This document shows, in pieces, positions 27,016 to 35,376 of a stretch of DNA of 64,000 bases (position 1 is its first letter; each line of letters opens with the position of its first letter). Both the position numbers and the translations under genes were made by a program. The notes under the pieces were generated by a model. It saw nothing but the letters and a program-made list of their open reading frames with translations, did no database searches and had not been told where the DNA came from. Where the stretch lies: the NCBI RefSeq assembly GCF_011440275.1, contig NZ_JAAOIV010000011.1, forward strand, positions 62,001-126,000, given 5' to 3'. The DNA comes from Metallococcus carri (GTDB lineage Bacteria > Actinomycetota > Actinomycetes > Actinomycetales > Dermatophilaceae).

Positions 27016-27843
27016 ATGGCGGACATTCGGGTCTGGGTCGACGGCGAGCTGGTGGGTGATCGGCCGAGCATCAGCGCGCTCGACCACGGCGTGACGGTGG
27101 GTGATGGCGTCTTCGAGACCTGCAAGGTCGTCGATGGCGAAGTGTTCGCGCTGCAGCGACATCACGACCGGCTGGACCGGTCGCTCAAGGGTCTGGGGTT
27201 GCCCACCGCCGACCGCGATCTGCTCGACCAGGGGATCGCGGCCGTGCTCGCGGACGGCCTGGACTTCGGTCGGGTGCGCTATTCGGTGACCGCCGGTGCG
27301 GGTCCGCTCGGCTCGGAACGGCTGGACGATCGGCTGACCTACATCGTGCTCGCCGGGCCGGTGCCCCGGCCGCCCGCGACCACCGCGATCTGCACCGTGC
27401 CCTGGACCCGCAACGAACGGTCGGCGGTCGCGGGACTGAAGACGACGTCATACGCCGAAAACGTCGTGGCGCTCGCTCACGCGAAGGAACGCGGGGGCAC
27501 GGAGGCGATCTTCGCCAACACCCGGGGTGAGCTGTGCGAGGGGACGGGCAGCAACATCTTCGTCGTGGTGGACGGCGAAATCCTTTCTCCGCCAGTCGAA
27601 TCCGGCCTGCTGCCGGGCATCACGCGCGACCTGGTGCTCGAGTGGGGACGCGATGCCGGGCTGCCGGTGCGGGAGGCGACGATGCCGCTGGAGGTGCTGC
27701 AGTCCTGCGACGAGGTGTTCATTACCTCCTCGACGCGGGACGTCCAGGCGGTCTCGCGCGTTGATGATCGTGAGGTGCCGGCGCCGGGACCGTTGACCCG
27801 GCGGATGGCAGAGGTGTTCAAGGAGCGCGCAGCGGGGGAGTAG
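27016..27843 (+). CDS. aminodeoxychorismate lyase / class IV aminotransferase
   Basis: A 275-residue fold-type IV PLP enzyme. Lys142 in AGLKTTSYAEN is the PLP lysine, and CEGTGSNIFVVVDG is the conserved PLP phosphate region. SALDHGVTVGDGVFET near the N-terminus and FITSSTRDVQ near the end match PabC, which releases pyruvate to form p-aminobenzoate for folate. A branched-chain or D-amino acid aminotransferase cannot be excluded, since no pabA/pabB is nearby. The next gene starts three bases after its stop, so the two form an operon. Confidence 0.8.
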   Translation: MADIRVWVDGELVGDRPSISALDHGVTVGDGVFETCKVVDGEVFALQRHHDRLDRSLKGLGLPTADRDLLDQGIAAVLADGLDFGRVRYSVTAGAGPLGSERLDDRLTYIVLAGPVPRPPATTAICTVPWTRNERSAVAGLKTTSYAENVVALAHAKERGGTEAIFANTRGELCEGTGSNIFVVVDGEILSPPVESGLLPGITRDLVLEWGRDAGLPVREATMPLEVLQSCDEVFITSSTRDVQAVSRVDDREVPAPGPLTRRMAEVFKERAAGE

Positions 27844-27846
27844 GAC

Positions 27847-28314
27847 GTGTCGACGACGATGCCAGACCACACGCAGGACCAGTCGCAGGAGCGAGAGTCG
27901 CTGCGCCCGACCTCGCATCGGTGGGCGTGGCGGCGCAAGCTGCACGGGCACTTCCTGCCCAACCAGATCTATCGGATCGGTGTGGCGATCGTCGGCGCGG
28001 CGGTCACCATAGGTGGCCTGATCGCGGTGCCCGCGCCGGGGCCGGGCTGGCTGATCGTCTTCGTCGGTCTCGGCATCCTCGCGACCGAATTCGTCTGGGC
28101 CGCAAGGCTTTTGCGCTGGGGACGGGGCAAGCTGCACGCCTGGAACATGTGGCTGAAGCGGCAGCCATGGTGGGTGACCGGCCTGGTCGGGCTCGGCACC
28201 TTCGCGCTGGTGCTCGGCATCTTCTGGGTGATGCTCAGCCTCACCGGCGTGCCCGGCTTCGCGCCCGAGCCGGTGGCCGGCTGGCTGGACGCGGTGCCGG
28301 GCATCGACCGGTGA
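27847..28314 (+). CDS. PGPGW-motif membrane protein (TIGR02611-like)
   Basis: A 155-residue protein with three predicted helices. The PAPGPGWLIVFVGLGILATEF segment at the second helix is the PGPGW motif of a small actinobacterial family (TIGR02611-like). The N-terminus is polar and basic, and two helices flank a WNMWLKRQPWW amphipathic stretch. Function is unknown. It follows the lyase gene by three bases and is probably translated from the same message. Start GTG 27847. Confidence 0.8.
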   Translation: MSTTMPDHTQDQSQERESLRPTSHRWAWRRKLHGHFLPNQIYRIGVAIVGAAVTIGGLIAVPAPGPGWLIVFVGLGILATEFVWAARLLRWGRGKLHAWNMWLKRQPWWVTGLVGLGTFALVLGIFWVMLSLTGVPGFAPEPVAGWLDAVPGIDR

Positions 28315-28391
28315 GCCGCCCCGATTGGTCCCGGCCGGGGTCGCTCGGCTAGCATCATCCCTCGCAGCGCCGCCCGTCGGCGCGGCCTCAC

Positions 28392-28465
28392 GGACGTATA
28401 GCTCAGTTGGTTAGAGCGTTCGCTTCACACGCGAGAGGTCAGGGGTTCGAGTCCCTTTACGTCCA
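28392..28465 (+). tRNA. tRNA-Val (CAC)
   Basis: A 74-base cloverleaf. Acceptor GGACGTA pairs with TACGTCC; the anticodon loop TTCACAC carries CAC; the T arm is GGGGTTCGAGTCCC. CCA is not encoded. A damaged, lower-GC stretch begins just downstream. Confidence 0.95.
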
Positions 28466-28602
28466 CCCGGAATGACGCGGATATCTGAGGTTCGCAGCCC
28501 ACCATTACCCACCTACCGCATGAGCCCGGCGACCCGTTCGAGCGCGCCGGTCAGATGGGCTGCGCGGGCGCCCTGTCGGTGCCGGCGGGTACACCTTGAA
28601 AT

Positions 28603-29429
28603 ATGAGAGCTGGCACAACGCAACAAGAGTGGCGTGACCTCAAGCGCGAGGTGCAGCGTGAGCGTCTAACGGACGGTGTCTGGGCGATCGCGCATAACTC
28701 GCGGGGATCGATCATCAACAAGGGCTTGTTGCTCGCCGCCGTCCTCGTGGTGCTCGACACTCTCCTCGTGTCGCACTACCAGCCGGCGACGGCACTGGCC
28801 CTCCTCCGGTCGACACCGCCCCTGACATTGCTCACTGGCGTCCTGCTCAACCTCGGACCCGTGCTGATAACAGCCGCGACCATCGCGTACCTGACACGTG
28901 GCGCCTCTGCGGTCGCCCAGGACCGCATCAGCACTGCGGTCAGCTGCTTCGGAGGCGCCGGGCTGCTGATGGTCCTTGCCTCGTACTTCGTGGATGGCGA
29001 AGCACTGGGAGCCCATGGGTGCTTCTACCATGCGCTGCAGCTATGGGCGTTGGCGGTTACCTGTTCGGGAAGGGCTCTGAGGACACCGCTGAGAGTGCGC
29101 CGCTGATGGCAACAGTCCTTGGCATCGCACTGTTCTCCTTTTACCTGTTGACGCACAACGTCGCACCCGTGCTCACGCGCCCGTACCTTCCCGCCGAGCG
29201 TATCGGGATCGTTGACACAGGCACGAGGCAGAGCACCTCGGAAGTCGGCTACGTCGTTGATCTAGACCGCAGTTGGTCGATGATCATGCGGGAAAAGGAC
29301 CGCTCCATCATCTACGTACGCACCGCCGACCTAACGTCTCGCGAGACGTGCCTTTTGCCAAGCGACCGACCCCTGCGCCCTAGCAATCGCATCGAACTCC
29401 CCACCGCGGACGTGCCGACCTGCGGATGA
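28603..29429 (+). pseudogene. frameshifted hypothetical membrane protein
   Basis: Two overlapping reading frames together look like one membrane protein of about 275 residues. The first (28603-29106) has an N-terminal basic helix and three hydrophobic helices up to ASYFVDGEALGAHG. The second (open from 29019 to 29429) continues naturally with MGVGGYLFGKGSEDTAES, a fourth helix and a soluble tail. Adding one base near 29035-29045 would join them. The tail has no recognised domain. GC content is lower than in the flanks (about 60-67% in sampled lines), and it lies after tRNA-Val, so foreign origin is possible. A sequencing error is the main alternative to a true pseudogene. Confidence 0.55.
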
Positions 29430-29460
29430 GCCAGAACTTCGGCCAGGTCGGTGCTCCGGC

Positions 29461-29569
29461 GTGCGTCCGCGTGTGCGCACGAACGGTGCTGCAGATCTGC
29501 GGACGCACGGCGCTCGGTCGGGTGTGCGTCCGCGTGTGCGCACGAGCGGTGGTGCGGATCTGCGGACGC
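29461..29569. repeat. two tandem 46-bp hairpin-forming repeats
   Basis: Copy 1 is 29461-29506 and copy 2 is 29524-29569, spaced 63 bases apart and differing at only three positions. Each begins GTGCGTCCGCG and ends TGCGGACGC, so GCGTCCGC and GCGGACGC can pair within each copy; a GTGCGCAC palindrome lies inside. They sit between the frameshifted gene and the broken MFS fragment and may act as terminators. Confidence 0.8.
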
Positions 29570-29580
29570 GAGGTGCGCGG

Positions 29581-30046
29581 TCAGGCCGTTGCTCCAGCGT
29601 GAGCCTTGGCGGTGTCCAGCTCGGCGGTGCACTTCGGCAGCCGGTCGGCGCGGCTGGCGACGACGGCGGTGAGCAGGGCCGCCCCCGCCATCGCGGCACC
29701 GGCCCAGAGGGTCGAGACATAGCCCAGCCCGGCACTGATCGTCAGGCCCCCGATCCACGCTCCCGTCGCATTGCCGACATTGAAGGCGGCGATGTTCGAC
29801 CCGGAGGCGAGGGTCGGCGCGGCCCCGGCATACCTCATGATCCGCATCTGCAGCGCGGGCACCGCGCCGAAGGCGAAGGCTCCCATGGCGACGAGTGCGA
29901 CCACGGCAGGCAGTCGCCACGGGGCGACGAGCGCGAAGGTGACCATCGCGAGCGTGAGCAGGCCGAGCATCGCCGCCAGCGTGCGGTCAAGGGAACGGTC
30001 GGCCGCCTTGCCGCCGGCCCAGTTGCCGACAAAAAGCCCGAGCCCG
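29581..30046 (-). pseudogene. C-terminal fragment of an MFS transporter
   Basis: About 155 residues of the second half of a major facilitator transporter. It contains IIGLGLFVGNWAGGKAADR, the cytoplasmic loop motif between helices, and a later FNVGNATGAWIGGL helix, ending with a normal stop. The frame is open to about 30060 but has no start and no N-terminal half; there it runs directly into an ABC permease fragment on the other strand. The transporter resembles arabinose-efflux (AraJ-type) permeases. It is a truncated remnant and cannot function alone. Confidence 0.75.
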
Positions 30047-30280
30047 ATGATCGGCTCACTGCAGAGCTACCAGCTGATCTACGTGCTCACCGGCCCGATC
30101 AACCCGGCCACCCAGGTGCTGTCGCTGGCGATCTTCACCCAGGGCTTCGGCGGTGCGCAGGGCGGCACGGCGCTGTCCCAGGGGTATGCCGCCGCGATCT
30201 CGATGGTGCAGTTCGTCATCGTGATGATCGTCTCCCTGCTGACGCTGGCCTACCTGCGCCGGAAGGAGACCGCGCTATGA
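30047..30280 (+). pseudogene. C-terminal fragment of an ABC sugar permease (MalF/UgpA type)
   Basis: Only the last 77 residues of a binding-protein-dependent sugar permease are present. They start in MIGSLQSYQLIYVLTGP, a conserved segment normally about 220 residues in, and end with a last helix and a basic tail. The stop overlaps the ATG of the second permease, the normal arrangement in such operons. The upstream part of the gene and the expected substrate-binding protein gene are missing, replaced by the MFS fragment. This looks like a deletion or an assembly join. Confidence 0.8.
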
Positions 30281-31176
30281 GTCTGGTCAACAGCACACCG
30301 GTGCCGGACCTCGAGGCCGACGGTGGCGCCGCGCCGGTGCGATCGGCCGACCCCGGGAAGGGCCCGCGCCCGATCGGCAAGATCGTGCTCTACACGCTGA
30401 TGGCGGTCGTGGTGCTGATCTACCTCTACCCGCTGCTGTTCCTGGTCAACACCGCCTTGAAGTCCAACAGCGAGTTCTTCTCCAACCCGACCGGGATCGT
30501 CAAACTCCCGCAGATCGGCAACTTCGCGACGGCCTGGGACCGGGGCAACTTCGCGGCATACATCGGCAACAGCGTGCTCTACACCTTCGCCGCCGCGGGC
30601 ATCGGCACGGTCGTGTCCCTGCTGGTCGGCTTCCCGGTGGCGCGCGGCTACCTCAAGTACAACAAGCTGTGGAATGCCGTCTTCGCGGCCATGTTGTTCT
30701 TGCCCAACACCCTGGTGACGGTCTTCCAGCTGGCGCTGCGGCTCAATCTCTACGACACCCGGCTGGGTTACATCATCATCCTGGCCTCGGGCGTCGGCGT
30801 CGGTCCGCTGCTCATCACCGGCTACCTCAAGTCGGTGCCGCGCGAGCTCGACGAGGCCGCCGCATTGGACGGCGTCGGCTACCTGCGCTACCTGTTCACC
30901 TTCCTGCCGGCGCTGATCAAGCCGGTGCTCGCGACGGTGTTCATCCTGCAGGCGATCGGCGTCTGGAACGACATCATCCTGGCCACGATTCTGTTGCCGG
31001 ACCAGGCGAAATCCCCGGTGACGCTGGGACTGTTTGCCTTCAAGGGCACCTACACCAGCCAGTGGAGCCTGCTGGCGGCTGCGACCCTGATCGTGGCGGC
31101 GCCACTGCTCGTGGTCTACGTCTTCCTGCAGCGCTTCCTCGTGGCGAGCGTCGTCGGCGGGTCGGTCAAGGGATGA
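30277..31176 (+). CDS. ABC carbohydrate permease (MalG/UgpE type)
   Basis: A 299-residue inner-membrane permease with six helices. The ATPase-contact EAA motif is ELDEAAALDGVGYLRYLFTFLPALIKP-like, near residues 190-215. It would pair with the MalF-type permease whose 5' part is missing, and with a binding protein and ATPase not seen here. ATGA overlaps join it to the gene before and the oxidoreductase after. The GH130 gene downstream suggests beta-mannosides as cargo, by inference only. With its partner truncated, the transporter is probably inactive unless the junction is an assembly fault. Confidence 0.92.
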   Translation: MSLVNSTPVPDLEADGGAAPVRSADPGKGPRPIGKIVLYTLMAVVVLIYLYPLLFLVNTALKSNSEFFSNPTGIVKLPQIGNFATAWDRGNFAAYIGNSVLYTFAAAGIGTVVSLLVGFPVARGYLKYNKLWNAVFAAMLFLPNTLVTVFQLALRLNLYDTRLGYIIILASGVGVGPLLITGYLKSVPRELDEAAALDGVGYLRYLFTFLPALIKPVLATVFILQAIGVWNDIILATILLPDQAKSPVTLGLFAFKGTYTSQWSLLAAATLIVAAPLLVVYVFLQRFLVASVVGGSVKG

Positions 31177-32351
31177 GGACCCGCCTTGCCCTGGTGGGCG
31201 CGGGCAATTTCGGCCACTTCGTCGCCGGCGCCGCGGCTGCCGCAGCGGACGTCGAGCTGGTGGCCGTTGCCGACGCCGATCCCGCTGCAGCGCAACGGCT
31301 TTCACGGGCTGCGATAGCTCCCGCGCGGTCGGTCGAACAGCTGCTGGCGGACGAGGATGTCGACGCCGTCGCGATTGTGACTCCGCCGCACACCCACTTC
31401 GCTCTTGCTCAGCGTGCCTTGGCCGCGGGCAAGGACGTCTTCTGCGAAAAGCCCCTCGGCGGCAATCAGGTCGAGGCGAATGCGTTGCGGGACAACGCGA
31501 TCGGCGCCGGCCGGGTGCTGGTCGTCGACCACGTGCTGCGCTACAACCCGTTGCTCGCCGCGGTGCGTGCGGTGCAGGACGAGCTCGGTCTGCGCCCGGT
31601 GCGCTTCCTCTTCGAGAACGACGCGGCCGATGAGAGCCTGCCCGCCGATCACTGGTTCTGGGATGAGCACGATTCGGGCGGCATCTTCATCGAGCACGGA
31701 GTGCACTTCTTCGACGCGGCCCGGATGTTCGTCGATGTCGCGCCGACGAGTGTGGTCGCCGCGGCCACGAGGCGCAGCGGGTGGCCCGCACCGGACCTGG
31801 TCTCGGCCACCGTGCTGCACGGCGATTGCCTTGCCACGCATACGCATTCGTTCACGCATGCCCATCGGGCGGAGCGGCAACTCATGCGCATCGACCTCGG
31901 CTCGGCAGAGGCGCGGATTGCCGGCTGGATCCCGGTGGAGGCCGAGCTCGACGTCTTCACCGACGAAGCGGGGGAGCGAGCTGTCCGCGTGTTGCTCAGC
32001 ACGCCCGGCCTCCTCGACCTCCCGGGGCACGCAGCGCCACCGGACGCGGTCCGCATCACCTCCACCGACGGCGGTGCACCCGTGGCGCGCGGCCGGGGGG
32101 TGAGTTTCGCGGCCAGCCGGCGCGTCGGCATACGGCTCAGTCTCGGGGGAGAGCCCGCCAAACAGCAGGTGTATGCCGCGAGCGTCGCCGCGGCCTTGCA
32201 GGACCTGCATGCCTGCCGGGTGGGCCGGTCCCGAGCGCCTCGGTCCAACGCGACCACCGCGGCTGAGGCGGTTGCCCTCGCCGAGGCGGCCACCACGGCC
32301 GCCGTTGAGGGGCGGGCCGTCGAACTCGCGGCGTCCGCGCACCTTCTGTGA
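31173..32351 (+). CDS. Gfo/Idh/MocA-family oxidoreductase
   Basis: A 392-residue NAD(P)-dependent sugar or inositol oxidoreductase. GAGNFG at residues 9-14 is the dinucleotide motif. CEKPLGGN holds the conserved lysine that contacts cofactor and substrate, and GGIFIEHGVHFFDAARMF holds the catalytic histidine region. Substrate is unknown. Its ATG overlaps the permease stop (ATGA) and GH130 follows 46 bases later, so it should act on a product of the imported glycoside. The C-terminal third is longer than in minimal family members. Confidence 0.88.
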   Translation: MRTRLALVGAGNFGHFVAGAAAAAADVELVAVADADPAAAQRLSRAAIAPARSVEQLLADEDVDAVAIVTPPHTHFALAQRALAAGKDVFCEKPLGGNQVEANALRDNAIGAGRVLVVDHVLRYNPLLAAVRAVQDELGLRPVRFLFENDAADESLPADHWFWDEHDSGGIFIEHGVHFFDAARMFVDVAPTSVVAAATRRSGWPAPDLVSATVLHGDCLATHTHSFTHAHRAERQLMRIDLGSAEARIAGWIPVEAELDVFTDEAGERAVRVLLSTPGLLDLPGHAAPPDAVRITSTDGGAPVARGRGVSFAASRRVGIRLSLGGEPAKQQVYAASVAAALQDLHACRVGRSRAPRSNATTAAEAVALAEAATTAAVEGRAVELAASAHLL

Positions 32352-32397
32352 CTGATCGACCCGACACCAGACCGCACCAGACGAAGGAATCCAGACG

Positions 32398-33369
32398 ATG
32401 ACCACCGGCCCCGTGACCTTCCCGCTCGGCCCGTTCACTCCGCACGACAAGAACCCGATCATGAGCCCGCAGGGCGACACCTGGGAGTCGGGCAGCGTCT
32501 ACAACCCCGCGGCGATCGTCGTCGAGGACAAGGTCGCGCTGCTCTACCGCGCGCACGCCGACGACATCATCTCGCACGTCGGATTGGCTTGGAGCACAGA
32601 CGGATTCACCTTCGAGCGGGAAGCCGAGCCGGTCTTGTCACCGAGCGAGGAGTACGACCGGTTCGGGTGTGAGGACCCGCGGGTCACCGAGATCGACGGC
32701 ACCTACTACCTCACCTACACCGGCTGGGATCGCGAGCACGCGCTGCTGTGTCTTGCGACCTCCACCGATCTGCGGCAGTGGACCAAGCACGGCCCGCTTT
32801 TCCCCGACTTCGACACCTTCCAGCCCCAGGGCAACGACCGGCCCGGACCCTGGTCGAAGGCCGGCGGCATCCTGCCGGTCCAGGTGGACGGGAAGTGGTT
32901 GATGTATTTCGGCGAGGGCTCGATCTGGCTGGCGACCTCGACGGACCTGCTGCACTGGACCCCGGTCACGCCCGACAGTGAGCCACCGATCATGGCGCCG
33001 CGGCGGGGCACCTTCAGCGACTTCCTGGTCGAGGTCGGCCCGCAGCCGCTGGTGACCGACGACGGGCTGATCCTGTTGGTGCACAACGCCGCCACCAAGA
33101 ACGCCGACGGCACGGTGCGCTATACCGCGGGCCAGCTGCTCATCGATCCGGCGCGTCCGACGGAGATCCTCGCCGAGCTCACCCGGCCGTGGATCGAGCC
33201 GACGACGTACGAGGACACCCATGGCCTCGTTTCCAATGTCACCTTCGTCGAGGGCCTGGTCTTCTTCCAGGACAGCTGGTTTGCCTACTACGGTCAGTCC
33301 GATTCGACGCTGGCCGTGGCGACCTTCACACCCGGCAAGGACCGCTGGTCGGAGGTGAGGGTGCCGTGA
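32398..33369 (+). CDS. glycoside hydrolase family 130 phosphorylase
   Basis: A 323-residue five-bladed propeller enzyme of family GH130, which phosphorolyses or hydrolyses beta-1,2- or beta-1,4-mannosides. Visible landmarks are YNPAAIVVEDKVALLYRAH, FGCEDPRVTEIDGTYYLTYTG with the catalytic acid aspartate, WSKAGGI, and a metal/phosphate-side MYFGEGSIW. No signal peptide, so the substrate is cytosolic and must be imported. Ribosome site GAAGGA precedes ATG 32398. The next gene overlaps it by four bases (GTGA). Bond specificity cannot be decided here. Confidence 0.9.
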   Translation: MTTGPVTFPLGPFTPHDKNPIMSPQGDTWESGSVYNPAAIVVEDKVALLYRAHADDIISHVGLAWSTDGFTFEREAEPVLSPSEEYDRFGCEDPRVTEIDGTYYLTYTGWDREHALLCLATSTDLRQWTKHGPLFPDFDTFQPQGNDRPGPWSKAGGILPVQVDGKWLMYFGEGSIWLATSTDLLHWTPVTPDSEPPIMAPRRGTFSDFLVEVGPQPLVTDDGLILLVHNAATKNADGTVRYTAGQLLIDPARPTEILAELTRPWIEPTTYEDTHGLVSNVTFVEGLVFFQDSWFAYYGQSDSTLAVATFTPGKDRWSEVRVP

Positions 33370-35364
33370 TCAGCCGACGCCACCTGTTGCAGGGCACGGC
33401 CGTCGCCGCAGGGGCGGCGGTGACGACCTGGGGTGGCGTCGATGCTGCCCAGGCCGCTCCGGGCCGGCTGACCAACCTGGCACACCTGCGCTTCCTGCTC
33501 GACGAGGTGCCGCTGCGAGCGGATGCGGTGCACACCACCTGGCAGGTCGCGCAGCGCCCCGTTGCGCGCGCGCCGTGGACCTACGCCGACGCCTTGCCTG
33601 GCGGTGGCTGGAAGCGCGTCGGTGGCGGCAGCTACGACCCGGTGACCGGCCACTGGGGTCAGGGTGCCTACAACGCCGACGATATCGCCCGCGCTGCGGT
33701 TGTCTTCGTGCGCGATTGGGAGACAACGGGATCCGCGCAGAGCCGCAGCGATGCGGTCGAGCTGTTGCGCACCCTGACCTTCCTGCAGGACGCGTCCGGG
33801 CCCTACGCCGGACTGGTCGTGCTGTGGCTGCAGGCCGACGGCACGCTCACGCCGAGCGCGCAGCCGACCGAGTTGCCCGATCCGTCCGACAGCGACGAGT
33901 CCTATTGGGTCGCACGGCTGCTCTGGGCGCTGGGGGAGGCCTACGCCGCGTTCCGCACCAGAGATCCCGCCTTCGCCGGATTCCTGCGCGAACGATTCCT
34001 GCTCGCTCTCGGCGCGCTCGAGCAACGCTCCCTGTCGCGCTATGGCCGATGGGACATCGCCGACGACGTGCGCGTTCCCTCTTGGTTGATCCAGGACGGG
34101 GCCGACGCGACCGCCGAAGCCGTGCTCGGCCTGGCCGCCTTCGCCACCGTCGATCCGCAGCCGCGGGTCCGCACGGCCCTGTCGCAGTATGCCGAGGGTG
34201 TCGCTGCGATGGGCAGCGGTGGCACCGGCACCTGGCCGTTCGGCGCCGTGTTGCCGTGGACGCACTCGCAAAGCCTCTGGCACGCCTGGGGTGGTGAGGC
34301 ACCGCAGGCGCTGTGCCGGGCCAGCGCGGTGCTCGGTGACGGCGGTCTGCGCCAGGCCGCCCTGGCCGATGTGGGGTCGTTCACCCCGGTGCTGCTCGCC
34401 TCCCGCGGTCCCTACAACGCCTGGTCGCCGATGCCGGGTGAGGCGCAGATCGCGTATGGCGCGGAGGGTCGCGTCAGTGGCTTGCTGGCGGCCGCCGACC
34501 TCACCGGGTCGGCGGGCTTCCTGCAACTCGGCGGCCTGGCCGGTGGCTGGTTCTTCGGCGCCAACCCGAGCGGGCGCCCGGCATACGACCCGGCGACCGG
34601 CGCAACGGTCGACGGCATCGAGTTCGACGGCCGGGTCAACCCCAACTCCGGCGCGGAATCCACCATCCACGGCCTGCTGGCCATGCTGGCCCTCGACGCG
34701 CACCCGACGGCGGCTGCACTGGCCCGGTCGATCACCGGCTACGACTGTGCGGGGGCTGCGGGTAGTGGAGGCGGAGTCCGGCGTGCTCGCCGGCGGCGCT
34801 CGCGTGGTCACGCCACCGTCGGCCTGGACGGGCGCGGCCAACTGGTCAGCGGGCGGGTATGTCGTTGTGCCACAAGGAGGTTCGGTGCGCGTGCCGGTCA
34901 CCGGAGCCGATGGCGCGTTGGTGCATCCGGTGATCGAGCGGCAGGTCGGCGACCAGGGCACGAGCACCTACACCGCGATCGACGATCGCGGTCGGCACCA
35001 CCTGCTCGGCACGCTCGCCAATGGTGGGCTGCGCCAGACCGGCGTGGTCGAGACCGACGGATTGTTGCGACCGTTCCCCCTCCCGACCCCACTGCCACCC
35101 GGCACAGTCGCGGTCGAGATCACCACGACCGGTGAGCTGCACCTGGACGCCCTGCTGATCGAGCCGGCCGTGCTCACCGCGCGCTATCACCGTGTGGCAC
35201 AACGTGATGCGGTGCTGTATGTCAACGGCACGACCCGTACGAGGCAGACCGGGAGCCTGGCAGGAGGCAGCGGCCGTGCCTACACCGCCGATGGCGCGCA
35301 GCGGGGGTCGATCCGCGGACCCCAGGTCGTCGTGCCCGGCGGCGGTTTCGCGATCACGAGCTGA
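33366..35364 (+). pseudogene. Tat-exported helical-repeat protein, frameshifted
   Basis: The protein starts with a twin-arginine signal (ISRRHLLQG, then a hydrophobic core and AQAAP). About 430 residues of helix-rich, toroid-like sequence follow, with the features of a carbohydrate-active enzyme (SYWVARLLWALGEAYA, WSPMPGEAQIAYGAEGR, NPNSGAESTIHGLLAML). Then the frame breaks at a run of five G at 34751-34755. Removing one G joins it to a C-terminal beta-sandwich module (LRVVEAESGVLAGGARVV) like a carbohydrate-binding domain, ending at 35364. It is therefore one gene of about 665 residues, either broken or mis-sequenced. It overlaps GH130 and probably acts on an extracellular polysaccharide; specificity unknown. 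Confidence 0.75.
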
Positions 35365-35376
35365 CCACATGCCGGA

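Noticed and set aside
28603-29429. Two separate overlapping genes
   Set aside because: An overlap of nearly 90 bases in different frames is unusual, and the second frame continues the first as one membrane protein; a single frameshifted gene is simpler.
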